From: Adineta ricciae
Lineage: Eukaryota; Rotifera; Eurotatoria; Adinetida; Adinetidae
Assembly: GCA_905250025.1 (NCBI GenBank)
Contig: CAJNOJ010000238.1
Coordinates: 9,195-73,194, forward strand
Length of the DNA stretch: 64,000 nucleotides
Direction: 5' to 3'
Part shown: positions 21,935-33,258 of the stretch, piece by piece
Layout: each line of letters begins with the position of its first letter
Numbering within the stretch: the first letter of the stretch is position 1
Made by a program: the position numbers and the translations under genes
Notes under the pieces: generated by a model
Databases searched by the model: none
Told to the model about the DNA's origin: nothing
Seen by the model: the letters and a program-made list of their open reading frames with translations, nothing else

Positions 21935-23983
21935 ATGGCTGCAGAAGAGGAGACACAAAAACGTATGGTCGATCGGGTGATTCTATGTTACTTTGATGTC
22001 AATACAAGAGATATGGAGACAAATGTGCAACGAATACGCGAAGAATTTCGATCAAATATTCATACTTTTCATGAGTTTAACGATTGGGATGTCTGTATCG
22101 ATTTTATAACAGATGCAAACGAAACTGATATCGTTTGTTTATACACGAAAGATGAATATTTGAGTGATGATCTTCTATCAGTACTCAATTCAATTTATCA
22201 ACTTAAATCGATCTATACAGTGTATTATGGTATTCCAAGCCGTTACACTAACCATCGTAAAGTGATACCGATTCAGTACGATAGTGTACAGCAATTGGCT
22301 CACATTAAACAAAACCTCCGACAAAAAGCCAATCAAATGATCAGCTTTCAAACTTTTCGTCTGAGCAATGATCGTATGGAAGATATATCTAAATTAAATC
22401 GTCTTGATGCATCTTTTATGTATTCCCAATTGATTAAAGAGATGCTTATTGATACTGAACTAGATTACGACGATGATTATATAGAAATGTTTATCGAAGC
22501 ATGTCGTACGGAAAACAGTGGTAATACAACTCAATTGGGAAATATAACACAATTCAAAAATACTTACAAACAACATTCAGCACTTTGGTGGTACACAAAA
22601 GAGTCATTTCTTTATTCAGCTGTGAATAGAGCCTTGCGTACGCAAGATGTAACTATGTTATTTATGATGGGATTTTTCATTCATGATCTTCATCAAGGCT
22701 TAGTTGAATTACAAAAAATCAATAAAGAAAAGCAGTCGTTCTCAACACTCTATCGTGGTCAAGGCCTGGCAGTTCATGATTTACAACGCCTACAACAGCA
22801 TGTTGGTAGTCTTCTTTCTTTTAATAACTTTCTTTCTACTAGTTTAGACTACAATGTATGTCTTGCATTTGCTCAGAGTGCACGAGATGATCCATTACAC
22901 ATTGGTGTCCTTTTTCGAATTCAGCTACATCCGATTATTGCAGAAAAGCATGGTTCTACATCACCATTTGCTCCCTTGAAAGATGTTAGTTATTATCCAC
23001 ATGAAGATGAAATACTTTTTTCGATGCATACAGTTTTTCGAATTAAGAATGCAGTTGAAATCGAAGAAAATCTTTGGCTATTCGATCTAGATCTTACCAA
23101 TGATCAAGATGAACAACTCAATGTTCTTCTCGACCAATTAAGTTCCGAGATCTATGTAACAGAGGTATTCAATGTCGACAAAGTCGGAAAACTGTCTTTG
23201 TTGATGGGCGATTATGATGGAGCGCTAGATGTCTATAATACCTTGCTAAATATGTTTCCCGACAATTTAGTTCTTAGTTCGTATGTTCATCATCATCTCG
23301 GCTTAGTCTATCAACAAATGCACCGATTGGACGAAGCGATTCATCATTACTTAAAAGCGATTGACATTCGTCGCTCATTTGGGAATGACGAAAATAATGA
23401 TCGTTATTCAATGGTGACTTATGCAAATCTTACTGATATCTACAAGGAGAAAGGTGACTTGGATCAAGCTCGAGCAAACTGTGAACGTGCACTGGCGTTA
23501 TTCGCGCAAAAGAAAAATAATGAAGAATCTGATCCAATTATGTATTGTTACCATTTGTCCAATTTGGCACTTGTTCAACATGCTGAAAATAATGTGGATG
23601 ACGCTTTAAAAAACTATAAAAAAGTCATCGAACTACGTCTGAAACATCTACCTTCAAACCATCCTGACTTATGCTTAGCTTATAGTAATTTAGCAGTAGT
23701 TTGCGGATCGAAGAAAGATTATTCTTTAGCTGTCGAGTATCTTCAACAAGCATTGGAAGTCGCTGAACGATCGCTACCAGATAAACATGATACATTAGCT
23801 GTAACCCATTACAATATCGGTGTAATGAATGAGAATTGGAAGAAATACGATGAAGCTTTGAAACATTTCCAGAAAGCTGTGGAAATTGCACGAGCCTTAC
23901 CTTCATTCGACAGCGAGAAACTCGCGAGCTGGATCCAAGCCATGGATGAAGTACGCGAAAATTTGACTAGTTTTCACGAGTAG
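21935..23983 (+). CDS. receiver/TIR-like + arginine ADP-ribosyltransferase + TPR protein, copy B
   Basis: An intact single-exon ORF of 682 aa. Residues 1-~125 form an alpha/beta domain (VILCYFDVNTRD, DIVCLYTKDEYLSDDLLSVL, SIYTVYYG) of receiver or TIR type. Residues ~150-390 are the ART: Arg274 in LYRGQG, Ser301-Thr302-Ser303, Glu357-x-Glu359 in HEDEILFS, so all three catalytic positions and the arginine-specific E-x-E are present. About five to six TPRs fill the C-terminus (LGLVYQQMHRLDEAIHHY; NLALVQHAENNVDDALKNY; NHPDL). No signal peptide, so probably intracellular. Such ARTs add ADP-ribose to arginines of target proteins; here the TPRs probably choose the target. Expanded in bdelloids, from memory. 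Diverges from gene 1, with which it shares architecture. Confidence 0.88.
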   Translation: MAAEEETQKRMVDRVILCYFDVNTRDMETNVQRIREEFRSNIHTFHEFNDWDVCIDFITDANETDIVCLYTKDEYLSDDLLSVLNSIYQLKSIYTVYYGIPSRYTNHRKVIPIQYDSVQQLAHIKQNLRQKANQMISFQTFRLSNDRMEDISKLNRLDASFMYSQLIKEMLIDTELDYDDDYIEMFIEACRTENSGNTTQLGNITQFKNTYKQHSALWWYTKESFLYSAVNRALRTQDVTMLFMMGFFIHDLHQGLVELQKINKEKQSFSTLYRGQGLAVHDLQRLQQHVGSLLSFNNFLSTSLDYNVCLAFAQSARDDPLHIGVLFRIQLHPIIAEKHGSTSPFAPLKDVSYYPHEDEILFSMHTVFRIKNAVEIEENLWLFDLDLTNDQDEQLNVLLDQLSSEIYVTEVFNVDKVGKLSLLMGDYDGALDVYNTLLNMFPDNLVLSSYVHHHLGLVYQQMHRLDEAIHHYLKAIDIRRSFGNDENNDRYSMVTYANLTDIYKEKGDLDQARANCERALALFAQKKNNEESDPIMYCYHLSNLALVQHAENNVDDALKNYKKVIELRLKHLPSNHPDLCLAYSNLAVVCGSKKDYSLAVEYLQQALEVAERSLPDKHDTLAVTHYNIGVMNENWKKYDEALKHFQKAVEIARALPSFDSEKLASWIQAMDEVRENLTSFHE

Positions 23984-24169
23984 TATTCTACTGAACCAGC
24001 TGTCGTTCTTTTGCTATGCATAGTAGTCCTTTCAATATCTGGACAATACTAATGCTAATAGAATATCTACTTCATTCAAATGTATTAACATAGTGTCAGC
24101 AGGAAAAATGTGTAGGATAAGTGTAGTTTTGTGTCAATTTATTCTATTTGTCAAAGAAACAATGAACTT

Positions 24170-25011
24170 TTATGTTTCGAACTCAGTTAGCTTTTTACGA
24201 CTTTCGAATTTCACGCTCTTCAATGCGTTAAATGTTCGAAGGATGAAAATACAAGCCATTTTCAGTTCGAGCAAGGCAAATCGCATGCCAATACAAGTGG
24301 GTATCGATTTCATTCTGCAGCTTATAAGTGCAAAAGGATAGAACAATGAAGACCATTTCCGTAGCATCAATTAGAAAAATCGAGACATTTTCTAAGATTT
24401 TTTCGTGGATCATCTTTCCGCTTGGATCGGGTCGTACCGGCGTTCGCAGACTTTCATCTTCATTCTAACATATCAATTACAATAAAACTACGTTCCCTCG
24501 TGGCTTTGACTAACCAGGATGTTTTCAGCAGTTGATGCTTCTATGAGAAGATGACACAGATACACCCGCATGAACATGCCAAGAGTGAAGGCAGTTAGCG
24601 TTTAGAATGCCAGTGCTATTTTTCATCACCACTTACTCCTTATTGTCGGAGCTGAAGAACTAAGTGCGCACTCGTCGTAAATACGTGTTATTTTCATTTC
24701 GTTGTACATCCGTATCAAATGAAAACGAACAGCGAACTTGGAGATAAATCAAATTAATGATAAACTACTTTTCAAATTTCTGTACTTACGCATCGCAGCC
24801 ATATATACTCATATGACCATGATTCCAACTGACAATAATAATTCGATGCTCGCCGATGTGTGCGTAAATTACCGAGTAAGAATGCATATTTCGGTCCGGG
24901 AATGTTGCTTTCTTGGAAGTACCGCTGTTTCCGTCGAGTGCTGATAGCAAACAGTAGAATTCCTAAGACTATAATTATACCAATAAGGGAACAAATAAGT
25001 CTAAATGTCAC
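24170..25011 (-). pseudogene. cytochrome P450 relic, copy B
   Basis: The N-terminal exon is well kept on the minus strand (25011 downward): a membrane anchor (LIGIIIVLGILLFAI), the Pro-rich hinge NIPGPKYAFLLGNL and YYCQLESWSYEY, then a GTAAGT donor. A 4-base insertion (tata) just before the donor breaks the frame compared with copy A. Further on only I-helix (about 24380-24420) and haem-loop (CIG...RFALLE) remnants remain, in shifted frames. It is the same dead gene as copy A with different later damage. Confidence 0.7.
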
Positions 25012-25685
25012 GAATGGTCTTCGAAGTGTGAAAGTATTCGTTTTTCGTCATGCTTATTATTGTATGATTGCGTTTGTATCGAAATAAGAAATCAAGTTTA
25101 TACAGATGGGAGAGGAAAATGATCGTAGCACTGAGGTTTCTTTATTGAATGTGGAGTTCCAACGTCCTTGCATTAACATTTCTAGCCTTAAAAATGGTCG
25201 ATTACAAGCACGTTTTATCTAATACCAACGTTACTGAAATAAACCGTATTAAATGCTTAGGTGAAATTACTCTTGGGATACAGTATAGAAACTTGAAGAA
25301 GCGATACAGTGAATTGTGAGAGAGTAGATAGACTCCAAACAGACGTAATTCAACCGTAAATGAATATCAGGTAGAGATAAAATAATGTGAATCTCACCTG
25401 CAAAACTACACACATGTCTTTCTTTTTATCGAAGATGTAAAGCAATGCATTTATTGCAAAATGGTTATTTCAACAATCGTTGTTATAGTCGATGTCTGCA
25501 GTTCGATACATAGTGACTCATCGGAGGGCGCAATTCGTCTTTGTGAAATTACGTTTTTTCAACTACGCTCGTTCGTTTGTACAGACTAAAGCGACGAAAG
25601 AGAAATCACATTTTTCGTTCTTTCGAAAACATTTTTTCAATCGACGAGATTTCGGATTTTGCTTTTTCAAAGTTAATGTCCAACG

Positions 25686-26874
25686 ATGGGGGTCAGTCAT
25701 ATACACAAATTCATTCATGTCGATTCCTTTTTGTTACTTCTAGTGCGGTGCATCGAAATCGAAAGAAAATGACATTTTTTATGATATTTGCGCGTGTGGT
25801 GATGTCGAAAAAGTGCATAGCTTATTACCAACAATGACTTATCAAAAATTGAATCATCAACAAAAGGATGGCAATACTCCTCTCCATGCAGCTTGCATAA
25901 ACAATCACAATGACATAGTTATTCTATTACTGAACAAGGAAGACATTTGCGCGAGACGTCTACGTAACAAAGAAGGTAAAACTGCGTATGACTATACAAA
26001 ATCCAGTGAAATTCGACGATTATTTTGCCGTCCGGAAACTGCAACAATCGCACGTTTGCAGGATGATCAACCAACATCATCTCTCCAACCCGTTCTCGCA
26101 ACCAATATGGATTCAAAGGAGACAATTCCTGACGATTGGGTTCGCGGTTATACGAATGCCAAGCAAAATTTCGATGGACAATTCATGCTTGCTTTACAAA
26201 ATGCTCCCTTGCCATTGAAAGTTCTGATTAAAATGCGAACAAGAAACGAAGCTGAACAAACATTCGAAGCATTTTTGGAAAAATGTAGTCAACTTCAACC
26301 AAACAAACGCCATTTGCTCATGACAGAATTTGAACGATATAAAAAAACGAGGAATATCGAACATCTACTGACAATTTACACGTTGGAAACAGTTGTTTAC
26401 AAGAAATTACAAGACGAAATGAATGCTTATACAACTTTGATCTTTCTCAGTTTGAAAAAACTAGCCAGCCGAAGGTATAAAGGAGTGAGTTATCGAGGTG
26501 CTGCAATGACTCAACAGGATGTTAATGCGTATAAATGGGCACAAAAGAGCAAAGACTACATATTAGAAACTCGTGTATTTCAATCGACATCTCTATCCGA
26601 AGAATTCTCGAACTTATTCGCAGTATCTCGTCCAGACGATGGAAAAATATGTGGTGTTCTATTCGAATATATTTTCGACATAGAATGTGCAACGGCGATC
26701 CAACTGGGAGAAATTTCATTTTTCGAACAAGAACAAGAAGTTCTGATATTACCATTTACATTATTCAAAGTGGAAAGCGTCAATTTTGATGAACCATCGA
26801 GTCATTATCGTATCACTCTTCGGTATATTCGATCGACGGAAAAATCTTTTCTTTCATCATGGTGGAATGCATAA
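25686..26874 (+). CDS. N-myristoylated/palmitoylated ankyrin-repeat ADP-ribosyltransferase
   Basis: Exon 1 is just ATGGGG (25686-25691). A 52-nt intron (GTCAGT...TTCTAG) leads to exon 2 (25744-26874), giving 378 aa that begin MGCGASKSKE. Gly2-Cys3 with Ser6-Lys7 is the classical N-myristoylation plus palmitoylation signal, so membrane anchoring is likely. Residues ~15-90 hold two or three ankyrin repeats (CGDVEKVHSLL; DGNTPLHAACINNHNDIVILLL; KEGKTAYDY). The C-terminal half is an ART with Arg253 in SYRGAA, Ser283-Thr284-Ser285 and Glu332-x-Glu334 before VLILPFTLF. All catalytic residues are present. The tiny first exon is supported by the same layout in copy A. Substrate unknown. Confidence 0.8.
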
Positions 26875-26916
26875 AAATACACTTTATTAAAAATAAACAA
26901 TAAAAAAATCTTTTTA

Positions 26917-27981
26917 TCAATCTGAAGATGCAATCGAACTGTCGGCGTGTAAAGTTGTATCGAGTTTTTTCGGAATTTTTTTCAAAGGTGGTAGATCTGT
27001 CGATGTTTCATCACATACAGACACTTCTGCACTACCCGGTTCATCTTTCGGAGCATCTGAAGGTTCGACAATATCTTTCGGAACGTCAGAAGGTTCAACA
27101 GCATCTTTCGGAGCATCCGAAGGTTCGACAATATCTTTCGGAACGTCAGAAGGTTCAGCAGCATCTTGCGGAGTGTCGGTAGGTTGTACCGGTACAACAG
27201 TTGCTTTGTTGTTTCTTTTCCTTGTGCAACAACGCTTCCAAAATTTGTACGCGCAATATATACTATAAACAATTGAGCATATACACAAGATGACGTAAAT
27301 AGCCGTACAGTAAGTTAATACAAAACCCAAACAATCGCCTGAGCTTTGTGGTAGTCTGAATATAGCATTTGAGCCCTAGAGAATAGAAAAGATTTCATTT
27401 TAGTTGAATGCTAGATTTACTACGTGATTTAGTTCTTACCGGTCCAACTGACCAACTTAAAACCCCACCACCAATGCCAACGATGACAATAAATGCGCGA
27501 CGAAATGCTTTTTCACTGGTGTTATATTTAATAACTGTGGCCACCAAAATCTACGCAAAAAATCCTCGTAAATCCAACTTTTCATACAAAAGAATTCAAC
27601 TTACCAAAGTTACCAAAGCAACAACAAGAATAATGCTGGAACCACCCAGTACAATCAACCAAATCGGAATCGATGGTTGACGTGGTAAATAACACCGCTT
27701 ATTGAATCCGATGACACCAATAACTAATGAAGCTAATCCAATGATAGCAACGATAAAGAGAAAAATGATCATGAATAGTTTTCCCATGAGAAATTTCACA
27801 TGAGATTTGACTGGATTAACATCGACGCGTCCTGGTTTATCTTGAAGTTGAGCGGCATCACGAGCCCGTAATAAATCAATAATCGGTTGCTGATCCTTCG
27901 CGTTGAACCTAAAGTTTGCTGTCTAAACAAAATGATCATAATTCTCAGAAAATTCGTCATACGCTCAACTCTTACCGCCAT
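26917..27981 (-). CDS. TMEM272-like four-TM protein with acidic PSD-repeat tail
   Basis: Four exons, all phase 0 (27976-27981, 27605-27922, 27440-27550, 26917-27375), with introns of 53, 54 and 64 nt; 297 aa. After a soluble start (MATANFRFNAKDQQPIIDLL), TM1 (KLFMIIFLFIVAIIGLASLV) and TM2 flank a loop with C-x2-P-x-QPSIPIW, a pattern I associate with TMEM272-type proteins. TM3 (FIVIVGIGGGVLSWSVGP) and TM4 (TYCTAIYVILCICSIVYSIY) follow, then CCTRKR. The cytoplasmic tail carries a ~10-residue repeat (EPSDVPKD/EPSDAPKD). Another small exon of two codons begins the gene, as in its neighbour. Function of the family is poorly known; the family call is moderate. Confidence 0.65.
27045..27175 (-). 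repeat. 30/60-bp coding repeat in TMEM272-like tail
   Basis: Units of 30 bp alternate in two forms (aaggttcgacaatatctttcgg-like and aaggttcagcagcatctt-like), so the clear period is 60 bp. They encode the PSD(V/A)PKD repeats. The low divergence between alternate units suggests recent slippage or unequal crossing-over. Confidence 0.8.
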
Positions 27982-28099
27982 CGTTCGTCTTAATATTCTT
28001 GAAAATAAATTTATAAGGGTTGTTTGCTTTCTATATATGTCAAATTGTTCACTTGTGCAATCTCTGAGTCAATAGAGAATGATGTTTGCGTTCGAATGT

Positions 28100-28580
28100 A
28101 AACAAGACCAAAAATCACGCAAAAATCTATGATTATCGCAATGCTTTCATCGAATTAATAGAACTCGATAAAGAATGTAAACGTACGTATTGATTTAAAA
28201 AATCCGAAAGAAAAACATTGAAATGGCACGCTGAGGCTGATTTGAATCAAATTATGTCAATGTTTTGCTCGTTGAAGTGTGCGCAACGATCGAAAAAGGA
28301 ACATTGTAGTAATCTTTCATTGAAATTTGCACGTCAACGCAGCCAACAGACAGTCAATATAACCTACTTTGAAAACGTGAATCAATGGTTATCCAATCAG
28401 AAAAAAAAAGTTGATGGATATTTCGCACCAAAAACAAGAATATTACTGATTTGTTTTAACTTCGCCTCGTATCTATTGCCAAAAATTGTTAATGATTATT
28501 TCATAATTAAATCTCAATCGATCAAACAATGCCATCATCTTTGTATTGTCATACTTTTTCACAGAGTTATGGATTCGTGA
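28100..28580 (+). other. possible relic of an unrecognised gene
   Basis: A protein-like stretch (IYDYRNAFIELIELDKECK, about 28128-28185) is followed in the same frame by a stop and then by a 120-codon open frame (28218-28580) of uncertain quality. I do not recognise it. It could be the decayed end of a gene or a chance ORF. The rest of 27982-29570 shows no gene. Confidence 0.25.
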
Positions 28581-29589
28581 TTGTAAATTGTTTGACAATA
28601 GGCGTATTGTCAAGAAGAAGACAAGTAAGCTTATTAATAGATTTTATGATAGGCATGCTTTTGGTTCCATCTAAATCATAGTTGGATTAGTCAGTAGATG
28701 GTACACAGAAGAATGGAATATTGAAGTGAAACATAAAGTAAGAGTTCTTATGTAAATTAAGTCTATTAAAAGAGCTTCGTTTCATGATTTTTATCGGAAT
28801 AATTGAGAAAAATTGATTTCCTTGGTTTTGATCAAAAATTCCCCCCGACCTACTCGAAATTTTTATCCTACAAGAAGCTTTCGGATACGTGCATATTATA
28901 ATTACAACACTTTGTTTATGAAATTCTGCTCGATTTATCACATTCTCTATTGATTGTAGGAGTTATTTCTTTTGCCGTATGTTCGAAGATGGTTTTTTAA
29001 TAAAAACGACAATGAAATATATAGCTTAAATTTAAGTCATTTGCTTGGTATTTGTATGTTTAGAAAAGCAATAGGCGCAGCAGAGTATTATGGTATAGCC
29101 TTGTTCAAATCTTTGGATACGGAAAAGCATGCAAATGAGTTGACTTCATGAAATTTTTTATCGTTCTGTGAATGATACGTGTACAAACGATGTATTTATT
29201 TCTAAAACTCAACGCAAGAACAACTTGCATAGGAAATTTTCGTATAGACTCGTTCGTTTGTCTTTCAGAAAAACGAAACTAAAACACACAAACATTATTA
29301 TTCATTATACTTTTTAATATCAATTGTCTCTAATTTGTTTACCACATGGATCATTGTTCCTGTACATTTATATACCAATAGTATATTCATAGATTCAGCA
29401 AATTATAATGTTTTATTTTCCACGTATAGCCTTATGTTGGTTGAATGTAATAGTAATTCTTAATCGATATCTACACAGTTCACTTAACATACGATTTCGT
29501 CGATTTAGTTCAATGATAATGATTTGAATATACCATTTATGTCTATACGCTTGTTTATTTTGAGATAAAAACAGTAAAAGATCAATCTG

Positions 29590-30114
29590 GTGTTATTGTA
29601 TCGTTGTGTCCAGATCAAAATGGATTTTATCGAACATTCATTGGACTTTTTCATATGAATCATCTATCTGGTGAGTCCATCATTCTTTAGTGCTAACCAA
29701 CAACATGAATCATCATAAAATGAGACCATCTGACATTCACTTATCTATTATGTTACTTGCTCAAGCATGTATTATCATTCTTTCCATTGTACCAATCTCG
29801 ATCAATGGTAATTACACATCGATTACATTAAACGTTCGAAAAGATGCACTTCGCATTGCTCAAGAAAATCTTAACACCCAGATAGTGAACAACATGACAT
29901 TATTTGCTCATATACAACTCGTTTTAATCTATACACATTATCGGGAAGATTATTCTGTAAAGAACTGTTGAAAGTTATCACTCGCATTTCCTTTTCGAAT
30001 GTGAATCTTACTTATCCAATGATTTATCATCGAAAAAACACTGCATCTAAAGTATTTAACTCTTCGGGCGACTTCAAAAGTGGTGTTTGGTCTATATCGT
30101 CCCCTCGCGATTAA
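29590..30114 (+). pseudogene. class A GPCR relic (TM5-TM7 part)
   Basis: Fragments in different frames: CPDQNGFYRTFIGLF (about 29605-29650); then RPSDIHLSIMLLAQACIIILSIVPISI with the following helix to about 29920, a TM6-like segment of bdelloid GPCRs; then, one frame over, RFNLYTLSGRLFCKELLKVI (about 29920-29980), matching TM7 and helix 8. The N-terminal half is missing and there is at least one frameshift, so this is a dead copy. Confidence 0.6.
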
Positions 30115-30248
30115 ACAATTGTCTTTAGTTGTGTGAAATGAGAGAAAATAGAGTTATTTTTTGGGAAATTTCTATTGAAAAAATGTTTGTCAACGGTATT
30201 CGGAAATTTTTTTTTTAATTTCTAATTGTTTTCAACTAGAAAAATGAG

Positions 30249-33030
30249 TTAAACTCTTGGAAATTGTAAATGCCAATCCTTCTTAAAGAACTCTTGATGA
30301 CGATTTTGAATGTTTAATTGATGTTTAACATGGAAGACTGATGATTCTTCATACATTGTCGATTTGGTTTGAATATCAACTTGAAATGATGATGCGTCCG
30401 AAAAATAATATTTCAAATTACGTTCGATTTCGACTCGTGCTGATTGAGGATCAATCATTTGAATTTGATAAAGACTTTTCATTGACTCGTCAAATCTTAA
30501 TCCATCGGGATATTCTATACATCCATCATCGTCAGTCGTCTAAATCAAACAACCGAAAAAGTCATTCGAACGAATTGGTTCTTCCGTTACTCTCAATGTG
30601 ACAAATTGACGAATTTCATCAACAAACCGTTGGCGTTGATTTGAACTATTTCGTAAAACGTTCACCGGAATGCTCGGGGCAACTTCCGGCAAAGCAAAAT
30701 CGTTTCTTAATGAACTGAAATACATTCCATTGAAACATTCAACCAGCTCAAATCATCTTACTATTCTCTCGTGAGACGAGGTAATTGAAGAACACATGGT
30801 AATGATTGATCAAAATGAATCCTACAATCAACTGTAAGATCTTTTTCATCAAAAACGATCATCTTACGTTAAGACTGATAGGTTAGTCGAAGGCCAAACT
30901 ATTGGCCAATAAGAGGTTGATAAACTTAAACGAAGACGACAACCAATTGGAAGAGAAACACATAGACCGGATAAGGTCACATCAATCCTTCAAATAGAAC
31001 GTTCGATCTTGGAAAACAAAGCGAAGAATAATACGAACGGGTAAACTTGATCGACGTTCAACTTTTCCGGATGTTCATGTGATTTATAATGTGTTAAATT
31101 GAGAATTCCACGTGCAAGAAGAATCGATACCGATGATTTCTCATCAATCATGTTTAAACGAACACAAATCAAGGCATCTGGTGAATTCGAACTCAAATTG
31201 AGTCGAACACGTGGAAATCCAAATAAATCTACGAACTCAAAGAAAATGATTTGAAAAGTTTCAGAAAGAGTAATGATACCGTATTGTTCCGTTAAAGGAA
31301 GAGAATCAAAACATAAAGAAGTACCATCATCGAGCCGTTGATCGATTGGATTAGTTGGAAGATTTGCTGCTCCGTATCCTAGATAGTTTCCACCAGCCAT
31401 GCCAGTAATCTGTGGTGATAGAAAAGACATTTGTTTCGGTAATTCTTCATTGACACTTGGTTGTCTTTGTAAGGATTGGTAGGACACATAATAGACAATC
31501 TTCTCATCTGCTTGTTCGTCGTTATTAGTCGGCGGAAGACCGTTTCTTTCGTCATGTTCGATCGGAAACGATGGAAGTTGATTGAAATGGATCCATTCGC
31601 CTTTTCTCTCATGTATAACTGAACTAACATCTTCCACATTCGGATGTAGTCGATAAACCGAAAACATTTCCTTCTTATCATAACCATTTTCAGCGCCTAT
31701 ATGAACATTCGCTTTAAACACCTTTCAAAATTACATTCGTACCTTTGGTATGATAATCCAACCAAGCAACAACTTCTTGTAGAAAACCAATTTGTGGTCC
31801 TGGATATGCACTGTCTCTAAAACGAAAGAATTGGTTTCGATTTCTTCGAAGTTTATAACTAACGGCCATTGATGTCCCCACGGGCCAATGATTGCACGTT
31901 TCGGACACGTCAATCTCGTCATTAAGCGAAAAACTGGATCTGTATAAAGATCAGCATAGCCACCAATCAAAAGAACCGGACACGAGATTTTCGAATAATC
32001 TTCACAAACACTTCCATGTCGCCAGTATTTATCCCTAAACATTCCTATTAGTTTTTCTGTATCTCTCTTTTCGTTATGAACAAACCGAGTTTGATGTTTC
32101 ATCCAATAAGTATCCAGCGGTACTAGTTGCTCCAATCGACCTTTCCAGATCTTTTCGAGATCACTATCCCGATCGATTCCTCCTTGATACGTTGGATGTG
32201 GAGGAATCGATAGCCATATTAGCATTTGCGTCGACCATGCCAATGCTACGAGACAAAAGATGTTCTTCCTTCAAATAATTTCGAAACAAACCTTCCTGTG
32301 CGGGTAAACATCCTCCGTAGTAATGAATGTCATCACTATAACGATCATCTGTTGAATAAGCCGATATAATTCCAACTAGATTCTAAACTACCGAAATATC
32401 TTTTCTAATGAAGCATTTTCGACTCGAAATACTTTAGGTTGAAGCACACCGACTTGTAATCCATTGAATCCACCCCACGATTTTCCATAAATCACAACCT
32501 GAGAGAAAACATACGAAGATCTATCCAATGTTCAACATAAAATTTTACTTTTCCGTTCGACCAAGTTTGGTTTTGTATCCATTTGAGAATTTGTAAAGCA
32601 TCGGACTGTTCTTGTGGACTATATTCATCATCAAAGATTCCTTGAGAATTTCCCGTTCCTCGAATATCCACACGAAGTGCAACATAACCGAATCCCGAGA
32701 AATACTTCAGACGAAGTTCATCGCGTCTTGATCTAGTCGCCTCAAAGGTGAAAACGTTTTCACAAATTCGTTCTTAACTTACGTCCAATCAGCTTTTCTG
32801 TATGGTATATATTCCAAAATTGTCGTGAACTTTTCATTTGTACCTAGAAATGAATCATTCGAAAGAGCAAATAAGTGGAAAATATCCAAACTTTTCGGCA
32901 TCCAGATATTCGCTGCTAATTGTATTCCATCGTCGAGAATTATTGTCACTGTTGTTAATTTGTCAAGTTCATACGGAAAATCCGTACGAATCGAACAGTT
33001 TTCCTTCAAAGTTTTCGCTGTTGACTGCAT
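30249..33030 (-). CDS. CocE/NonD-family (X-Pro dipeptidyl-peptidase S15) alpha/beta hydrolase
   Basis: Eleven exons (32783-33030, 32549-32732, 32433-32498, 32292-32382, 31864-32245, 31743-31816, 31039-31696, 30868-30987, 30762-30821, 30591-30714, 30249-30539), introns 46-51 nt; 765 aa, all junctions in frame. The hydrolase half has DGIQLAANIW, LEYIPYRK, DIRGTGNSQG, nucleophile Ser151 in YGKSWGGFNG, Asp295 in GGYADLYTDP and His321 in GPWGHQWP. The C-terminal X-Pro_dipept_C jelly roll has FPRVRLNLSS, RGILNLTHYKSHEHPE and CRLRLSLSTSYWPIVWPS. Family members hydrolyse acyl esters, amides or X-Pro peptides; the substrate here is unknown. The whole-length match is to bacterial proteins, as recalled, suggesting horizontal transfer followed by gain of introns. 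There is no signal peptide. Confidence 0.88.
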
Positions 33031-33258
33031 CGTTGAATAAATGACTATTCTTATCTTTCACGACCTCATATAAACAGAAAAACAAAACAAAACCTCTAAA
33101 CTATCACACACTTCGTTCTGCATTTATTCTGTTTCTTTCTAATCAATTATCGACATCTTTTATGTATTGACAATTTATTTTTCGAGAGTATCAAAACAAA
33201 AACTATTCGAACAAGCTGAATTTACAATTGAATAAACTGATATAATATTGTTTATAGA

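Larger units (their letters stand above)
16443..26132. repeat. two collinear ~4.7-5 kb copies of one locus, probably two haplotypes
   Basis: Copy A (16443-21176) and copy B (21178 to about 26132) carry the same order: 5' flank, ART-TPR gene, P450 relic on the opposite strand, ankyrin-ART start. They differ by scattered substitutions and indels, including a ~110-bp segment missing from A in the P450 relic and extra stretches in B near 24050 and 24530-24600. Copy A ends at an N in the middle of the ankyrin-ART gene; B runs on through it. The best reading is two alleles placed in series, though a true tandem duplication is not excluded. Confidence 0.75.
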
